From Thiocapsa bogorovii (GTDB lineage Bacteria > Pseudomonadota > Gammaproteobacteria > Chromatiales > Chromatiaceae), in contig NZ_CP089309.1 of assembly GCF_021228795.1 (NCBI RefSeq), positions 2,294,001 through 2,358,000 on the forward strand: 64,000 nt of DNA, written 5' to 3'. Position 1 is the first letter of the stretch, and each line of letters starts with the position of its first letter. The position numbers were made by a program, and so were the translations under genes. This document shows positions 33,780 to 44,777 of the stretch, in pieces. The notes below the pieces were generated by a model. That model ran no database searches and was not told the origin of the DNA. It worked only from the letters and a program-made list of their open reading frames with translations.

Positions 33780-34145
33780 TTAGGCGGCCGGGACACTCTT
33801 GCGCAGGTCGGCGGAAACGTCGGCCATGCTCTTTTCGATCCAGGTGCGATAGTCGTCACGGACCTCGCTGATGGCCTGCATGCTGGTCTTGCCTTCGGCC
33901 AGGACGCGCTCGCTCAGCTCCTTGGTGGCCTCGACCTGGCCCTTGAAGAACTCATTGTAGCCCTTGGACTCGGTCGCAAGCTTCATGACACGCATAGCGT
34001 GCTCCATGTAGAGGCTCATGGCATCCATCTGGCGCGCAGACATCTTCTCGAAGATGCGGACGTTCATCTCGCCGAGGCTGGTCATGCGCTCGACGGTCTT
34101 GTTGGTGAGTTCGTTGACGGTGTTCAGCGTGTCGTTGGTCGTCAT
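33780..34145 (-). CDS. phaP: phasin, PHB granule-associated protein
   Basis: A 121-residue, largely helical, amphipathic protein: MTTNDTLNTVNELTNKTVER, EMNVRIFEKMSARQMDAMS, GYNEFFKGQVEATKELSERV. It has no signal peptide or catalytic motif. Phasins coat PHB granules and limit their size. The position in the Chromatiaceae pha cluster (between phaR and phaB) and the length agree. Two PhaR-operator-like repeats lie 19-50 nt upstream of the ATG, which fits de-repression when PhaR moves to nascent granules. Confidence 0.88.
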   Translation of the reverse strand: MTTNDTLNTVNELTNKTVERMTSLGEMNVRIFEKMSARQMDAMSLYMEHAMRVMKLATESKGYNEFFKGQVEATKELSERVLAEGKTSMQAISEVRDDYRTWIEKSMADVSADLRKSVPAA

Positions 34146-34163
34146 GGTCGTTGCTCCGATGTG

Positions 34164-34195
34164 TTGTGCAGTGCAGCAATTGTTGCAGTGCACAA
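34164..34195 (-). promoter_or_regulatory. double PhaR-operator-like site upstream of phaP
   Basis: TTGTTGCAGTGCACAA (34180-34195) is adjacent to a near-inverted copy TTGTGCAGTGCAGCAA (34164-34179). The first word occurs again, base for base, in the phaA-phaE divergent region. Similar TGC-rich words are bound by PhaR in other bacteria. Both are in the right place to repress phaP. Confidence 0.7.
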
Positions 34196-34288
34196 TAGTC
34201 GCGAGACGGATGTCTGTCAACCCCCGAGTTACCAATCAAATGGATTGAGTCAGGCCGCACCGATCGGCTGAAAACAGCCGGGCCCTAC

Positions 34289-34828
34289 TCAGTCAGGCTC
34301 GTCGCGCCCTTTGTCGGCACTGCTGTCGGTCGGGGCGGGTTCCTTGCGACCGGCCTTGCCCCGCGGCTTGCCGCCGAGATCGAATCCGGCCGCGCGCATC
34401 AGCTCCCCTTGGATCTCGGACCACAGCTCGACGTTTTTCTGGGTCATCCGTGTCATGGCATCGAACGGGGTCTCGCCCAAAGAGCGGACCAGCTCGTGAT
34501 GTTGTTTGGAGAAGAGATCCAGAGAACCCTCGAGATAGCGCGCGAACATGCCTTGGAGGGTACCGCCGTAGAAGCGGATGATTTGCGACAACATGGTCGC
34601 GCTGAACAGCGGCTCTCCGCCGCTTTCCTCCTCGAGCATGATCTGCAGCAGGATGGACCGCGTGATGTCGTTGTCGTTCGCCGTGTCGACCACCTTGAAG
34701 GCGGTGCAGCTCATGACGAGGTCACGTACGTCCGCGAGTGTGATGTAACGACTGACTTCGGTGTCGTAGAGGCGCCGATTCGGGTACTTTTTGATGATGC
34801 GCTCGTCGTTCATGGGCATCTGGGCCAT
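34289..34828 (-). CDS. phaR: polyhydroxyalkanoate synthesis repressor PhaR
   Basis: A 179-residue regulator. The N-terminal DNA-binding domain reads RIIKKYPNRRLYDTEVSRYI and TLADVRDLVM. The PHB-accumulation regulatory domain with ITRSILLQIMLEEE and FYGGTLQGMFARYLE follows. The tail is basic and disordered (GKPRGKAGRKEPAP). It binds both PHB and DNA and represses phaP and its own genes until granules form. ATG 34828 is preferred; MNDERII five codons later is an alternative. It lies about 98 nt after phaA. Confidence 0.93.
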   Translation of the reverse strand: MAQMPMNDERIIKKYPNRRLYDTEVSRYITLADVRDLVMSCTAFKVVDTANDNDITRSILLQIMLEEESGGEPLFSATMLSQIIRFYGGTLQGMFARYLEGSLDLFSKQHHELVRSLGETPFDAMTRMTQKNVELWSEIQGELMRAAGFDLGGKPRGKAGRKEPAPTDSSADKGRDEPD

Positions 34829-34926
34829 GTCGTCCTTCAATCCGAGGAAGTGTACCCCAGTGGAGACGGGTACGACCTGCGGGGCCCGGCGATCCCTCGC
34901 CGGGGGACTCCCCGCCTGGGTTCGAA

Positions 34927-36111
<1,185 letters not shown>

Positions 36112-36240
36112 GGTGTGAATGCCTTATGAATTTTGGAGTGGACGTCTATTCGGAGGGGGCCGGTCGTGACGCTAAGACCCGGCCGCGGGATCTAAAATGC
36201 CCCGCTCGCGCCGATAGAGCAACCCCGAGTTTACGCCGCT

Positions 36241-36256
36241 TTGTTGCAGTGCACAA
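36241..36256. promoter_or_regulatory. PhaR-operator-like site in the phaA/phaE divergent promoter region
   Basis: TTGTTGCAGTGCACAA, identical over 16 bases to 34180-34195 upstream of phaP. It lies 49 nt before the phaE ATG and 129 nt before the phaA ATG. It could coordinate both operons with granule status. Confidence 0.65.
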
Positions 36257-36305
36257 ATCGACGTGCTAACGTGTGCTGTAAAGTGACCCAAAGGAGGGCA
36301 AAACC

Positions 36306-37385
36306 ATGAGTAATGAAACCTTTTTCAACGACGACTGGCTGGACCTGCAACGTCAGTACTGGGACAGCTGGACCGAGATGAGCCGTAAGGCGATGGGCAC
36401 GCAGGGCGGCATGGGCGAGCTTACCAACCCATGGGAAAGTGCGCTCGACAATTGGTGGAAGGCGCTCGCGCCGGCCGCGCCCGATGCCTCCAAGGCCTTC
36501 GTGGAAAAAATGATGGAGCAGGGCAAGGTCTTCTTCCGTTTCGGCGAGGCCTTTGCTTCCGGAAAGCCTGGCGACGCCGCTTCCCCGGCCGACGGCATGG
36601 CGTTCTGGACCAAGGCGATGGAAGACATCCAGAAGCGCTTCAGCGGCTCGGTCGACGACGGCGACAACGTCATACAGCGCATGATGTCGTTCTGGGAGAT
36701 GCCGCTCGACAACTGGCAGCGGATGATGTCCTCGATGTCGCCGATGCCCGGCGATGCGCTGCGCAACATGCCCCACGACCACGTCAAGGACAATCTCAAC
36801 CGCGTGCTGTCCGCGCCCGGCCTCGGCTATACGCGCGAGGAGCAGGGCCAGTATCAGGAATTGATGCGCGCATCCATGGATTACCAGAAGGCCCTGCAGG
36901 AATACAACAGCTTCTACGCCCGACTCGGCACAAAGTCGGTCGAGCGCATGGGCAATTATCTCAAGAGCGTCGTCGAGAGCGGCAAGAGCATCGATTCGGC
37001 CCGCGCCATTTACGACAACTGGGTCAGCTGCTGCGAGACGGTGTATGCGGAAGAGGTCGCGACGCCCGAATACGCGCAGCTGCACGGTCACCTCGTCAAC
37101 GCCCAGATGGCGCTGAAAAAGCGGATGGCGGTCATGGTCGATGAAAACCTCGGCGCCATGAACATGCCGAGCCGCAGCGAGCTGCGCACGCTCCAGGACC
37201 GTCTGCAGGAAACCCGTCGCGAGAACAAGAAGCTCAGCCACAGCCTGCACGCCATCGAAAAGCAGGTTGCGGCCCTTTCAGCAAACCCGTCCGAACGGCC
37301 GGCGACCGCCATCAAGGCGGCTGCACCCGCAGCCAAGGCACCGGTGCGCAAAAAAGCCGCGACCAAGACCACCAGCACCGACTAG
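36306..37385 (+). CDS. phaE: class III PHA synthase subunit PhaE
   Basis: A 359-residue subunit that activates PhaC. It opens MSNETFFNDDWLDLQRQYWD, the PhaE signature with aromatic residues. The middle is helical, and the C-terminal part, SELRTLQDRLQETRRENKKL, is a coiled-coil segment followed by a lysine/alanine-rich tail (KAPVRKKAATKTTS). No catalytic triad is expected in this subunit. Length matches A. vinosum PhaE (about 357). AAGGAGG lies 6-10 nt before the ATG, a strong ribosome binding site. phaC follows 99 nt on. Confidence 0.95.
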   Translation: MSNETFFNDDWLDLQRQYWDSWTEMSRKAMGTQGGMGELTNPWESALDNWWKALAPAAPDASKAFVEKMMEQGKVFFRFGEAFASGKPGDAASPADGMAFWTKAMEDIQKRFSGSVDDGDNVIQRMMSFWEMPLDNWQRMMSSMSPMPGDALRNMPHDHVKDNLNRVLSAPGLGYTREEQGQYQELMRASMDYQKALQEYNSFYARLGTKSVERMGNYLKSVVESGKSIDSARAIYDNWVSCCETVYAEEVATPEYAQLHGHLVNAQMALKKRMAVMVDENLGAMNMPSRSELRTLQDRLQETRRENKKLSHSLHAIEKQVAALSANPSERPATAIKAAAPAAKAPVRKKAATKTTSTD

Positions 37386-37484
37386 CTCGGGCCGTCACAC
37401 CACATGTAACGCATTCTCCGGCCACCCGATGAACCGGGCGCCGGAGCCGTGCATCCAACGTACACCGCGAGGAACCGAACCGTG

Positions 37485-38555
37485 ATGATCCCGATCGATA
37501 TCCGGCCCGACAAGCTCACCCAAGAGATGCTGGACTATTCGCGCAAGCTCGGCCAAGGCATGGAAAACCTGCTCAACGCCGAGAAGATCGACACCGGCGT
37601 AAGCCCGAAGCAAGCGGTCTACACCGAAGACAAGCTGGTGCTGTTCCGCTACGACACACCCGAGGGCGTGACCCCCGACCCCGTCCCGTTGCTGATCGTC
37701 TACGCCCTGGTCAACCGTCCCTACATGACCGACATCCAGGAAGACCGCTCGACCATCAAGGGTCTGTTGGCGACCGGGCAGGACGTCTATCTGATCGACT
37801 GGGGCTACCCGGATCAAGCCGACCGGGCGATCACGCTCGACGATTACATCAACGGCTATATCGACAGCTGCGTGGATCACATCCGCGAGGCGCACGGGGT
37901 CGAGAAGATCAACATCCTCGGCATCTGCCAGGGTGGCGCCTTCAGCCTCATGTACACCTCGATGCATCAGGACAAGGTCAACAGCCTGGTGACCATGGTC
38001 ACGCCGGTCGACTTCAAGACCCCGGACAATCTCCTGTCCGCCTGGGTGCAGAACGTCGATATCGACCTCGCGGTCGACACCATGGGAAACATCCCGGGCG
38101 AGCTGTTGAACTGGACCTTCCTCTCGCTCAAGCCATTCAGCCTGACCGGACAGAAATACGTCAACATGGTCGACGTGCTCGACGACCCGGACAAGGTGAA
38201 GAACTTTCTGCGCATGGAGAAGTGGATCTTCGACAGCCCGGATCAGGCCGGAGAGACCTTCCGTCAGTTCATCAAGGACTTCTATCAGCGCAACGGTTTC
38301 ATCAACGGCGGCGTCATGTTGGCGGGCCGGGAGGTGGACCTGAAGAACATCACCTGCCCAGTCCTGAACATCTATGCGATGCAGGACCACCTGGTGCCGC
38401 CGGATGCCTCCAAGGCGCTGAAAGGTTTGACCGGCAGCAAAGACTATACCGAGTTGGCCTTCCCCGGCGGCCACATCGGCATCTATGTCAGCGGCAAAGC
38501 GCAGAAAGAGGTCACCCCGGCCATCGGGAAGTGGCTGAACGCGCACTCGGCTTAA
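37485..38555 (+). CDS. phaC: class III PHA synthase catalytic subunit PhaC
   Basis: A 356-residue alpha/beta-hydrolase-fold polymerase joining 3-hydroxybutyryl units from CoA onto PHB. The lipase-like box is LGICQGGAFS with the nucleophilic cysteine (about residue 149). The aspartate is in MQDHLVPPDAS and the histidine in FPGGHIGIY. The sequence from IDIRPDKLTQEMLDYSRKLG onward is very close to A. vinosum PhaC, from memory. ATG 37485 (MIPID) follows an in-frame GTG at 37482. The stop TAA is shared with the start of a palindromic repeat half-unit. Confidence 0.97.
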   Translation: MIPIDIRPDKLTQEMLDYSRKLGQGMENLLNAEKIDTGVSPKQAVYTEDKLVLFRYDTPEGVTPDPVPLLIVYALVNRPYMTDIQEDRSTIKGLLATGQDVYLIDWGYPDQADRAITLDDYINGYIDSCVDHIREAHGVEKINILGICQGGAFSLMYTSMHQDKVNSLVTMVTPVDFKTPDNLLSAWVQNVDIDLAVDTMGNIPGELLNWTFLSLKPFSLTGQKYVNMVDVLDDPDKVKNFLRMEKWIFDSPDQAGETFRQFIKDFYQRNGFINGGVMLAGREVDLKNITCPVLNIYAMQDHLVPPDASKALKGLTGSKDYTELAFPGGHIGIYVSGKAQKEVTPAIGKWLNAHSA

Positions 38556-38590
38556 ACCGCGTCCAGAGCGAGATGCTCACTTTCGAGGCA
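38552..38590 (+). repeat. half unit of the TTTAAACCGCG repeat family after phaC
   Basis: TTAAACCGCGTCCAGAGCGA with GATGCTCACTTTCGAG matches the left part of the type I units at 6771 and 47135, beginning at the phaC stop codon. The right half is missing: the sequence switches into the hairpin at 38592 and the end of the radical SAM gene. Confidence 0.75.
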
Positions 38591-38591
38591 G

Positions 38592-38615
38592 GGCTGCCGC
38601 GTTTACGCGGCAGCC
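38592..38615. terminator. hairpin at the convergent phaC/radical SAM end
   Basis: GGCTGCCGCG-TTTA-CGCGGCAGCC, a 10-bp perfect stem that can extend outward with CGAGG/CCTCG. The stop codon of the minus-strand radical SAM gene lies in the loop. It has no T-tract but is well placed as a bidirectional transcription end. Confidence 0.55.
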
Positions 38616-40333
38616 GACCTCGCGACCGGACTTGCCTCCGCCCCCTCATCGATCGTCTCGTCGATCGGCTGCATTGCCTGATCGACGTAGCAGTACCCCG
38701 GCCGCCGCGTGTCCTCCTTCACCCGCCGATAAAGTCGCCACACCCGCCAGGCGTAGGCGAGCAAACCACCGTAGGTCGTCGCAACCTCCCGAACCCGACG
38801 CGGGTAAAAGACCCACGCTGACTCGGTCGGCAGCTCCGAGCGGCGTTCCGTGCGGATCTTGCGGCGCAGAAACCCACCCTGCAGCGGATGCACCCGCTCG
38901 AACCTGAAGCAGCCGTAAAACTCCAGCGCGATCTCCATGATGCGTTTCGGATTGCGTTTGAAGGCCGCAGCGCGCCGCATCAGGGTCTCCAGGTGCGCCA
39001 TCGAATAGTAGCTGTCCCACGCGCGACGATAGACACCCTGCCACTCCTGTGCGCTCATCCGCGGATGGGTCGTGCAGACATGCTCCAGGTCGTAGCGATT
39101 CAGATCCGGGTCGAGCGGCGCCCCCTTCGCATGCAGCGCCTGGTGGTCGGCGGAGCCGGGCAGCGGCGTTAAACAGAAGAACTCGAGGATGTCGAGCGGC
39201 AGTTCGCGCTTGATCGTCTCGATGTCGTTCAGGATGCGTTCCGGCGTGTCGTCGGGAAAACCCAGGATATAGCCGCAATAGGTCGTCACGCGTTGCTGCT
39301 GCCAGGCGAGCAGCATATTGCGATAGTTGGCGATCTTGTTCTGCTTCTTGTGTGCGGACTTCAGGTTGTCCGCGTTGACGCTCTCCAGCCCGATGAACAC
39401 CCGCGAGACACCCGCTGCCCGCGCCTTGGTCACGAATCCGGGTAGGGTGTGACACATGGTATCGACCTGGATGGTGAAGTTGAGCTTCACCCCGAGCTCG
39501 CGGCGCAGCGCGGCGATGCGGTCGAAGATCGGCTCCCAGTTGCGATTGCGCGCGAAGTTGTCGTCGGTGATGAAGTAATGGCGGATCCCATGGGCCAGGT
39601 TGGCGCGCAGCAGCTGCTCGATGTCGTCCGGTTCGCGGAAACGGGATTTGCGGCCCTGCACGTTGATGATGGTGCAAAAGCTACAGAGAAAGGGACAACC
39701 GCGCCCGGCGTCGAAGGTCCCGGGCATCGGGGCATAGCGCCTCGCCACCTCGGGCGGAAGATAGGGCATGGTCTTGCCCTGCAGGTCCGGAAGCTCCGCC
39801 ATGTGGTTGTAGAGTGGCTCCAGGCGTCGCGCGTCGGCGGCACGGAGCAGATCGGCGAAATGCTCCTCGGCCTCGCCGGCAAAGAGGGTGACACCCAAAT
39901 CCATGGCCTCCTGCAGCTCCGGGGGGACGCCCGGAAGCATCGCCAAGGAGCCGCTGACATGGAAACCGCCCATGGCGACCTGCAGTCCTGCCGCCCGAAA
40001 GCGTCGCGCCAGATCCATGGCACGTGGGAACTGGTTGGATTGGACGCCCACCAGACAGACCAGACCCCGACCACCGTTGCCTTGGATCCGACGGATGATC
40101 CGCTTCACCGGGACCACCGTGTTGGTCTCGTCGTAGGCGTTGACCTCGATGCGCACCCCCTCGCCCAAGACGCCGGATTGGTCTGCAGCGCGGGTCAGCC
40201 CGTAAAGACTCGCGAGCGAGTTGGACGGGATCCATGCCTTGACCCACTGGATCACGTAGCCCTCGTCGTCGTAGTGCGACGGTTTGATCAATTCCACCTG
40301 AAAACGGGTCGTGGTCGCGCTGCTCGGACGCAT
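38603..40333 (-). CDS. B12-binding-domain radical SAM protein
   Basis: A 576-residue enzyme. The N-terminal 180 residues form a cobalamin-binding-type Rossmann region (VCLVGVQSNQFPRAMDLARR). The radical SAM core follows with CPFLCSFCTI (CX3CX2C, about residue 238), a TDDNFARNR strand and FIGLESVNADNLK. The C-terminal part, about residues 400-576, resembles the domain that follows the SAM core in hopanoid/bacteriochlorophyll-type B12 radical SAM proteins. Substrate unknown; a membrane lipid or pigment step is plausible in a phototroph but not shown. ATG 40333 is chosen because the upstream in-frame extension looks non-coding. It converges with phaC. Confidence 0.82.
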   Translation of the reverse strand: MRPSSATTTRFQVELIKPSHYDDEGYVIQWVKAWIPSNSLASLYGLTRAADQSGVLGEGVRIEVNAYDETNTVVPVKRIIRRIQGNGGRGLVCLVGVQSNQFPRAMDLARRFRAAGLQVAMGGFHVSGSLAMLPGVPPELQEAMDLGVTLFAGEAEEHFADLLRAADARRLEPLYNHMAELPDLQGKTMPYLPPEVARRYAPMPGTFDAGRGCPFLCSFCTIINVQGRKSRFREPDDIEQLLRANLAHGIRHYFITDDNFARNRNWEPIFDRIAALRRELGVKLNFTIQVDTMCHTLPGFVTKARAAGVSRVFIGLESVNADNLKSAHKKQNKIANYRNMLLAWQQQRVTTYCGYILGFPDDTPERILNDIETIKRELPLDILEFFCLTPLPGSADHQALHAKGAPLDPDLNRYDLEHVCTTHPRMSAQEWQGVYRRAWDSYYSMAHLETLMRRAAAFKRNPKRIMEIALEFYGCFRFERVHPLQGGFLRRKIRTERRSELPTESAWVFYPRRVREVATTYGGLLAYAWRVWRLYRRVKEDTRRPGYCYVDQAMQPIDETIDEGAEASPVARSAAA

Positions 40334-40511
40334 GATGGTCCCTCGTCGACGGAGAAAGGGATGACCGCCTGGGACTGGACCGCCTGCGGCTTCAAACACC
40401 GAAAACCTCGGGTCTGCGGGAACAAAGTGAAGGCGAAGATTCAGTCGTCCAGGGCGGATTCTGCGCTCGATGCTAGTCCCGATCAGAGACACGGGCAAGC
40501 CTTGAACCTAG

Positions 40512-42246
40512 CCCGAATATTTCATAAAAAAGGGCGACTCTCGTTCAACCCATTGATAAAATGGCTGTTCCGCCAAGAACGCTTCGGAAGAAGCTAAACG
40601 AGGTCGCCCATGCCCGAGTCTACCCCGGAACAGCTGCGTTTTCCCCCGGTCGCCGGTTTCACGGTCCGCGGCGACTTCGACGGCGGCGCCATGTCGTCTG
40701 ACTTTGGCCCCATGATTCTGCGCGGGGTTGATCGGCAGATCGGCCTGACCGAGCGGTTGAGCGCAGCGATCGATGATTGGCGCCATCCGTCCTACACCAC
40801 CCATCCGATGCGTGAGCTGATCGCGCAACGGGTCTACCAGATCGCCTGTGCTTACGAAGACGGCAACGACGCCAATGCGCTGCGCCGTGATGCGCTGTTC
40901 AAGCTGGGGCTGGAGCGCAAGCCGCTGGATGCGACGACGGACCTGGCCAGCGGGCCGACCTTCTCGCGTTTGGAGAATGGGGTCGGCGCGCGCGACCTCT
41001 ACCGCATGGCGCAGGCCTTCGTCGAGGCCTTCATCGCCAGCTACCCGAAGGCGCCGCAGGTGATCGTGCTCGATATGGACCACTCCGAAGACGCCACCCA
41101 TGGCCAGCAGGAGTTCGCGTTCTACAATCATCACTACGGCAACCATTGCTACTTGCCGCTGTTTCTCTTCGAGGGCCTCTCGGGGAAGTTCATCACCGCG
41201 GTGCTGCGTCCCGGCAAGCGCCCCACCGGCGCCGAGAACGCGATGATCCTCAAGCGCGTGCTCAAGCGGCTGCGGGCCGCGTGGCCACGCACACGCATCA
41301 TCCTGCGCGGCGACGGACACTTCTCCAACCCCGAGTTGATGGCCTTGGCGATGGCCGATCCGTTGACGGATTTCATCTTCGGCCTGGCGGGTAACCGGGC
41401 TCTCACGCCACGGGCCGAGCCGTTCTTGGCCGACGCCCGCAAGCTCCATGCGCTGCGCATCGAGAACGCCCGGCGCGCCGACGCCGACGTACCCGAGCGG
41501 ACCCGCACCTACCACGAGGTTGACTACCGTGCCGGTTCCTGGCCCGGCGCGTGTCGGACCATCCTCAAAGCCGAGGTGACGGCGCGCGGCGACAACCTCC
41601 GCTTCGTCGTCACCTCCTTGGACTTGCCCAGTCCCGAGTGCGTCTACCGCGATCTGTACTGCGCGCGCGGCCAGGACGAGAACTTCATCAAAATGATCAA
41701 GAACGATCTGGCCAGCGATCGCACTTCCGACAGCACCTTCTTGGCCAATCAGATGCGCTTGTTCTTCTCCTGCGCCGCTTACGTCTTGCACCAAACGCTG
41801 CGCACCGAGGTCCTCGTCGGCACGGAACTGGCCAACGCCCAGCCTGCCACCGTGATCATCAAACTGTTCAAGCTCGCCGTGCGCGTGGTGCAGTACAAAG
41901 ACCGCGTGCGCCTGCACCTGCCCTCGAGCTGTCCGGTCAAGACGCTGTTGCAGCAGGTCACCGAGAGGCTCTTCAACGCGCAGCCCGGGCGGCGCCCGCC
42001 TGAGACGCACATACATCCCCGCACGGGGATTTCAGCACGCGCACGACGACTATGCCCACCTCGGGCAGGGCATCGTACGCCTGCGCGGCGACAAAACTAC
42101 TCGTGCCCCGTTGATCAAGCCCGTTGCCGCTCGGTATTTCCACCATTCAACCCCCGCGGCGTCCCGGTCATCGCCCTCGGTGACGCCCAGCGCCGCGCAA
42201 ATCCGCGAGGCCAGTGTCGGCTGTGTCGGTTTATGAAACATCCGGG
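40512..42246 (+). mobile_element. IS1380-family element, copy 2
   Basis: A 1735-bp copy in the same orientation as copy 1, flanked by CTAG (40508-40511, 42247-42250). It is nearly identical to copy 1: a V-to-A change near 41571, and one extra base near 42003 (CCTGAGACG for CCTGGACG). It sits upstream of the radical SAM gene, so it may separate that gene from its promoter. Confidence 0.9.
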
Positions 42247-42250
42247 CTAG
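40610..42250 (+). CDS. IS1380-family transposase, C-terminally extended by a frameshift (copy 2)
   Basis: The same core as copy 1 (LDMDHSEDAT, LRGDGHFSNPE, YREK block). It lacks the same C near the C-terminus and so also overruns the copy 3 stop, reaching 546 residues and ending at the right terminus of the element. The tail frame differs from copy 1 because of the additional base. Confidence 0.85.
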   Translation: MPESTPEQLRFPPVAGFTVRGDFDGGAMSSDFGPMILRGVDRQIGLTERLSAAIDDWRHPSYTTHPMRELIAQRVYQIACAYEDGNDANALRRDALFKLGLERKPLDATTDLASGPTFSRLENGVGARDLYRMAQAFVEAFIASYPKAPQVIVLDMDHSEDATHGQQEFAFYNHHYGNHCYLPLFLFEGLSGKFITAVLRPGKRPTGAENAMILKRVLKRLRAAWPRTRIILRGDGHFSNPELMALAMADPLTDFIFGLAGNRALTPRAEPFLADARKLHALRIENARRADADVPERTRTYHEVDYRAGSWPGACRTILKAEVTARGDNLRFVVTSLDLPSPECVYRDLYCARGQDENFIKMIKNDLASDRTSDSTFLANQMRLFFSCAAYVLHQTLRTEVLVGTELANAQPATVIIKLFKLAVRVVQYKDRVRLHLPSSCPVKTLLQQVTERLFNAQPGRRPPETHIHPRTGISARARRLCPPRAGHRTPARRQNYSCPVDQARCRSVFPPFNPRGVPVIALGDAQRRANPRGQCRLCRFMKHPG

Positions 42251-42587
42251 ATCCGGCAGTTGACCGCTTCGTGCTTCATGCAAGGTCTTGACGGTCTTAG
42301 CGATCGCGCTTATCACACGGCTCACCGGTTGGGCGAAGGCCGCCTGATGCCGCGGGGGTGTCGCCCTCGACTCGACCCGTGGCATGATCCGGTGCTGGAC
42401 CGACCGGAGATCATTACCGACACTCCGACCTTGCCAGGTTGCCGGGTATGCACCTCGAGATCACACAGACTGCACACGACGCCGAGTCTCGACCGGTCAT
42501 TGCCGCGCGCGTCGCATCGCGCCTCGGCCACGACCCCGTTGTGGATCGAAGGCGTGTCGGCGCAGGCCCATGCGGAGTGGCCGGACA
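42251..42587. other. gap between IS1380 copy 2 and the DUF2126 gene
   Basis: 337 nt without a supported gene. DUF2126 proteins often carry an N-terminal transglutaminase-like domain or follow a gene for one. None is seen here, so that part may have been lost or moved when the IS arrived. A short plus-strand frame from 42449 has no recognisable content. Confidence 0.4.
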
Positions 42588-44777
42588 ATGAGCGAGCAGG
42601 ATCCGGACACGACGGACTTCGACCGCGCCGTCCGCACACACGACGAAGCCGTCGCGGCAATGGGGTTGGCCATCTGGGTCGGGACAGAGCCGACCTTCAC
42701 CGATCGCTTCTCCGAGGCCCCCGAGTGGCTGAGTACGGCCTTGGGCGAGGACAAGGCGAGCCGCGCCGAGCAGCTCCTGTGCGCGCTGCAGACCCGAACG
42801 GGCGGCCTGGTTTTACGCACCCGGGGCCGGCAGTATCCCGGTGAAGACGAACCGCGCTGGAGCCTCGGCCTCTACGCCCGGCGAGACGGCGCGCCTATTT
42901 GGCACGGGCCGCCCGATCCCGCACTCGGCGCGACCCCAGACAGCGATTGCGATCTGGGCGGCCTGCACAGCGCGCTCTGCACAAGCCTGCGGCAGATCGG
43001 CTGCGGTGTGCGAGCGATCGCCGCGGACGAGGGTTGTCTCCATGTCGTCGCACGCTTTCCGAACGCCGATCAAGCGGCCGTCGAGGACGATCCGAACGCC
43101 GGCCTGTCCGAGCCAATGCAGGTGGACCCGGCGCTTGAGGGCCCAGGGCTTGAGGACCCGGCGCTCGACGAAACCCAAGCGACCGACGGACTGCCCTGTT
43201 TCGTTCTCGACCGCATCCCCTGGCAAGGTGCGCAGGTGGCGCGTGTCGAGCTGCCCGATTGCGAATCCGTCGAGCAGTTCGCGCGCTGCCTCGCGGCGAT
43301 CGGCAACGCGGCCGCCAACGCCGGCCTTCCGGCACTCCTGCTCACCGGCCACCCGCCACCCGTGGATGCGACCGTCTCCTGGACCACCATCACGCCGGAT
43401 CCGGCAGTGATCGAGATCAACATGGCGCCCTATCCCGACGTGACCGGGTTGCTCGCCGCCACGCGCACACTCTATGCCGCGAGCAGCGAGCTCGGACTCG
43501 CCCCCTACCGCCTCTACTACAACGGCGCGGTCGCTGACTCGGGCGGCGGCGGACAGATCACCTTCGGTGGGCCCAGCCCGCAGGCGAGCCCCTTCTTCGG
43601 CGCGCCGCTCGTCTTGCCGCGCCTGGTGCGGTATCTGAACCGACATCCCGCACTCTCCTATCTCTTCGCCCACGACCATATCGGCAGTTCCGGACAAGCC
43701 GTGCGCACGGACGAGCGCGGGCGCGACGCCTTCCGCGAGCTCGGCCTCGCACTCGCCTTGCTGGAACGCGGTCCGCCCCCCGACGCGGAGACGCTGTGGT
43801 CGGGACTGTCCCATCTCCTGACCGATGCCATCGGAAACAGTCACCGCGCCGAGCTCAACATCGAGAAGCTCTGGAACCCCTATCTACCCGGACGCGGAAA
43901 ACTGGGGCTGGTCGAGTTCCGCGCCCTGCGCATGCAGCACACCCCGGGGCGTGCCGCGGCCCTCGCGGCCCTGCTGCGCGCCATCATCGCAATGCTCTGC
44001 ACCCGAGACCTCGCTGCCCCGCTGTGCGATCACGGCGACGATCTGCACGACCGCTATGCCCTACCCTACTACCTCGAACGCGACCTCGAGGAGGTGTTTG
44101 CCGATCTGAGGACCGCGGGCCTCGGCCTCGATGCGCCCTTGGCCGAGCTACTGAGGCGCAACCGCGTGCGTCTGATCGCTCGGGTGCAGCATCGCGACTG
44201 CGAGCTGACGATCCGTCGCGCGGTGGAATTCTGGCCCTTGATCGGCGATGTGGGTCGCCAGGATCAGGAGACCTCCCGCCTCGTCGACGCGAGCACGACC
44301 CGCTTGGAGATCTGCCTGCGTGCCATCGAAGGGACGCCCGCCGAGGACTTCCACGACTGGCGGCTCGCGGTCGACAGGGTGCGACTGCCATGGCGTGCGG
44401 AGCAGGACCCGCAGGGACCGGCCAAGGTTTTCGGACTGCGCTATCGCAGCTTCGTGCCTTGGCAGGGTCTGCACCCCGCGTTGCCCGCCCAGGGCCCGCT
44501 GTCCTTGACGCTCTGGCATCCTGGGCACGTCGACGCCTTGCACCTGACCTTGCACGACTGGCGGCCGAGCGGAGGCGGCTACGACGGCCTGCCCGCCGAC
44601 CTCGCCGAAGCCGCCGCTCGACGTGCAGAGCGCTGCGTGGCGGAGTCTGCATCCCCGCCCGCGCCGGAGACACTGCGTACGCCACCGCCTGAGGCCGTCA
44701 CCCCCTATGCACTGGACATGCGCTGGCTTGCACTTGGGCTCGACAACCCTGACCCGGCATGGACCGAAGGGGCATGA
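42588..44777 (+). CDS. DUF2126 protein (transglutaminase-associated C-terminal domain)
   Basis: A 729-residue protein, [20 protein letters not shown], with [16 protein letters not shown] near the start and the DUF2126 blocks [33 protein letters not shown] and the C-terminal [14 protein letters not shown]. In most relatives this domain is fused behind a transglutaminase fold in proteins of about 1100 residues, so this looks like the C-terminal module alone. The stop overlaps the moxR ATG (ATGA). DUF2126, MoxR and DUF58 neighbours suggest a chaperone-like protein-maturation or cell-surface module. The function is unproven. Confidence 0.8.
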   Translation: MSEQDPDTTDFDRAVRTHDEAVAAMGLAIWVGTEPTFTDRFSEAPEWLSTALGEDKASRAEQLLCALQTRTGGLVLRTRGRQYPGEDEPRWSLGLYARRDGAPIWHGPPDPALGATPDSDCDLGGLHSALCTSLRQIGCGVRAIAADEGCLHVVARFPNADQAAVEDDPNAGLSEPMQVDPALEGPGLEDPALDETQATDGLPCFVLDRIPWQGAQVARVELPDCESVEQFARCLAAIGNAAANAGLPALLLTGHPPPVDATVSWTTITPDPAVIEINMAPYPDVTGLLAATRTLYAASSELGLAPYRLYYNGAVADSGGGGQITFGGPSPQASPFFGAPLVLPRLVRYLNRHPALSYLFAHDHIGSSGQAVRTDERGRDAFRELGLALALLERGPPPDAETLWSGLSHLLTDAIGNSHRAELNIEKLWNPYLPGRGKLGLVEFRALRMQHTPGRAAALAALLRAIIAMLCTRDLAAPLCDHGDDLHDRYALPYYLERDLEEVFADLRTAGLGLDAPLAELLRRNRVRLIARVQHRDCELTIRRAVEFWPLIGDVGRQDQETSRLVDASTTRLEICLRAIEGTPAEDFHDWRLAVDRVRLPWRAEQDPQGPAKVFGLRYRSFVPWQGLHPALPAQGPLSLTLWHPGHVDALHLTLHDWRPSGGGYDGLPADLAEAAARRAERCVAESASPPAPETLRTPPPEAVTPYALDMRWLALGLDNPDPAWTEGA

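Noticed and set aside
42449-42592. Short plus-strand frame before the DUF2126 gene
   Set aside because: It is under 50 codons, without ribosome binding site or similarity, and probably part of a decayed upstream region.
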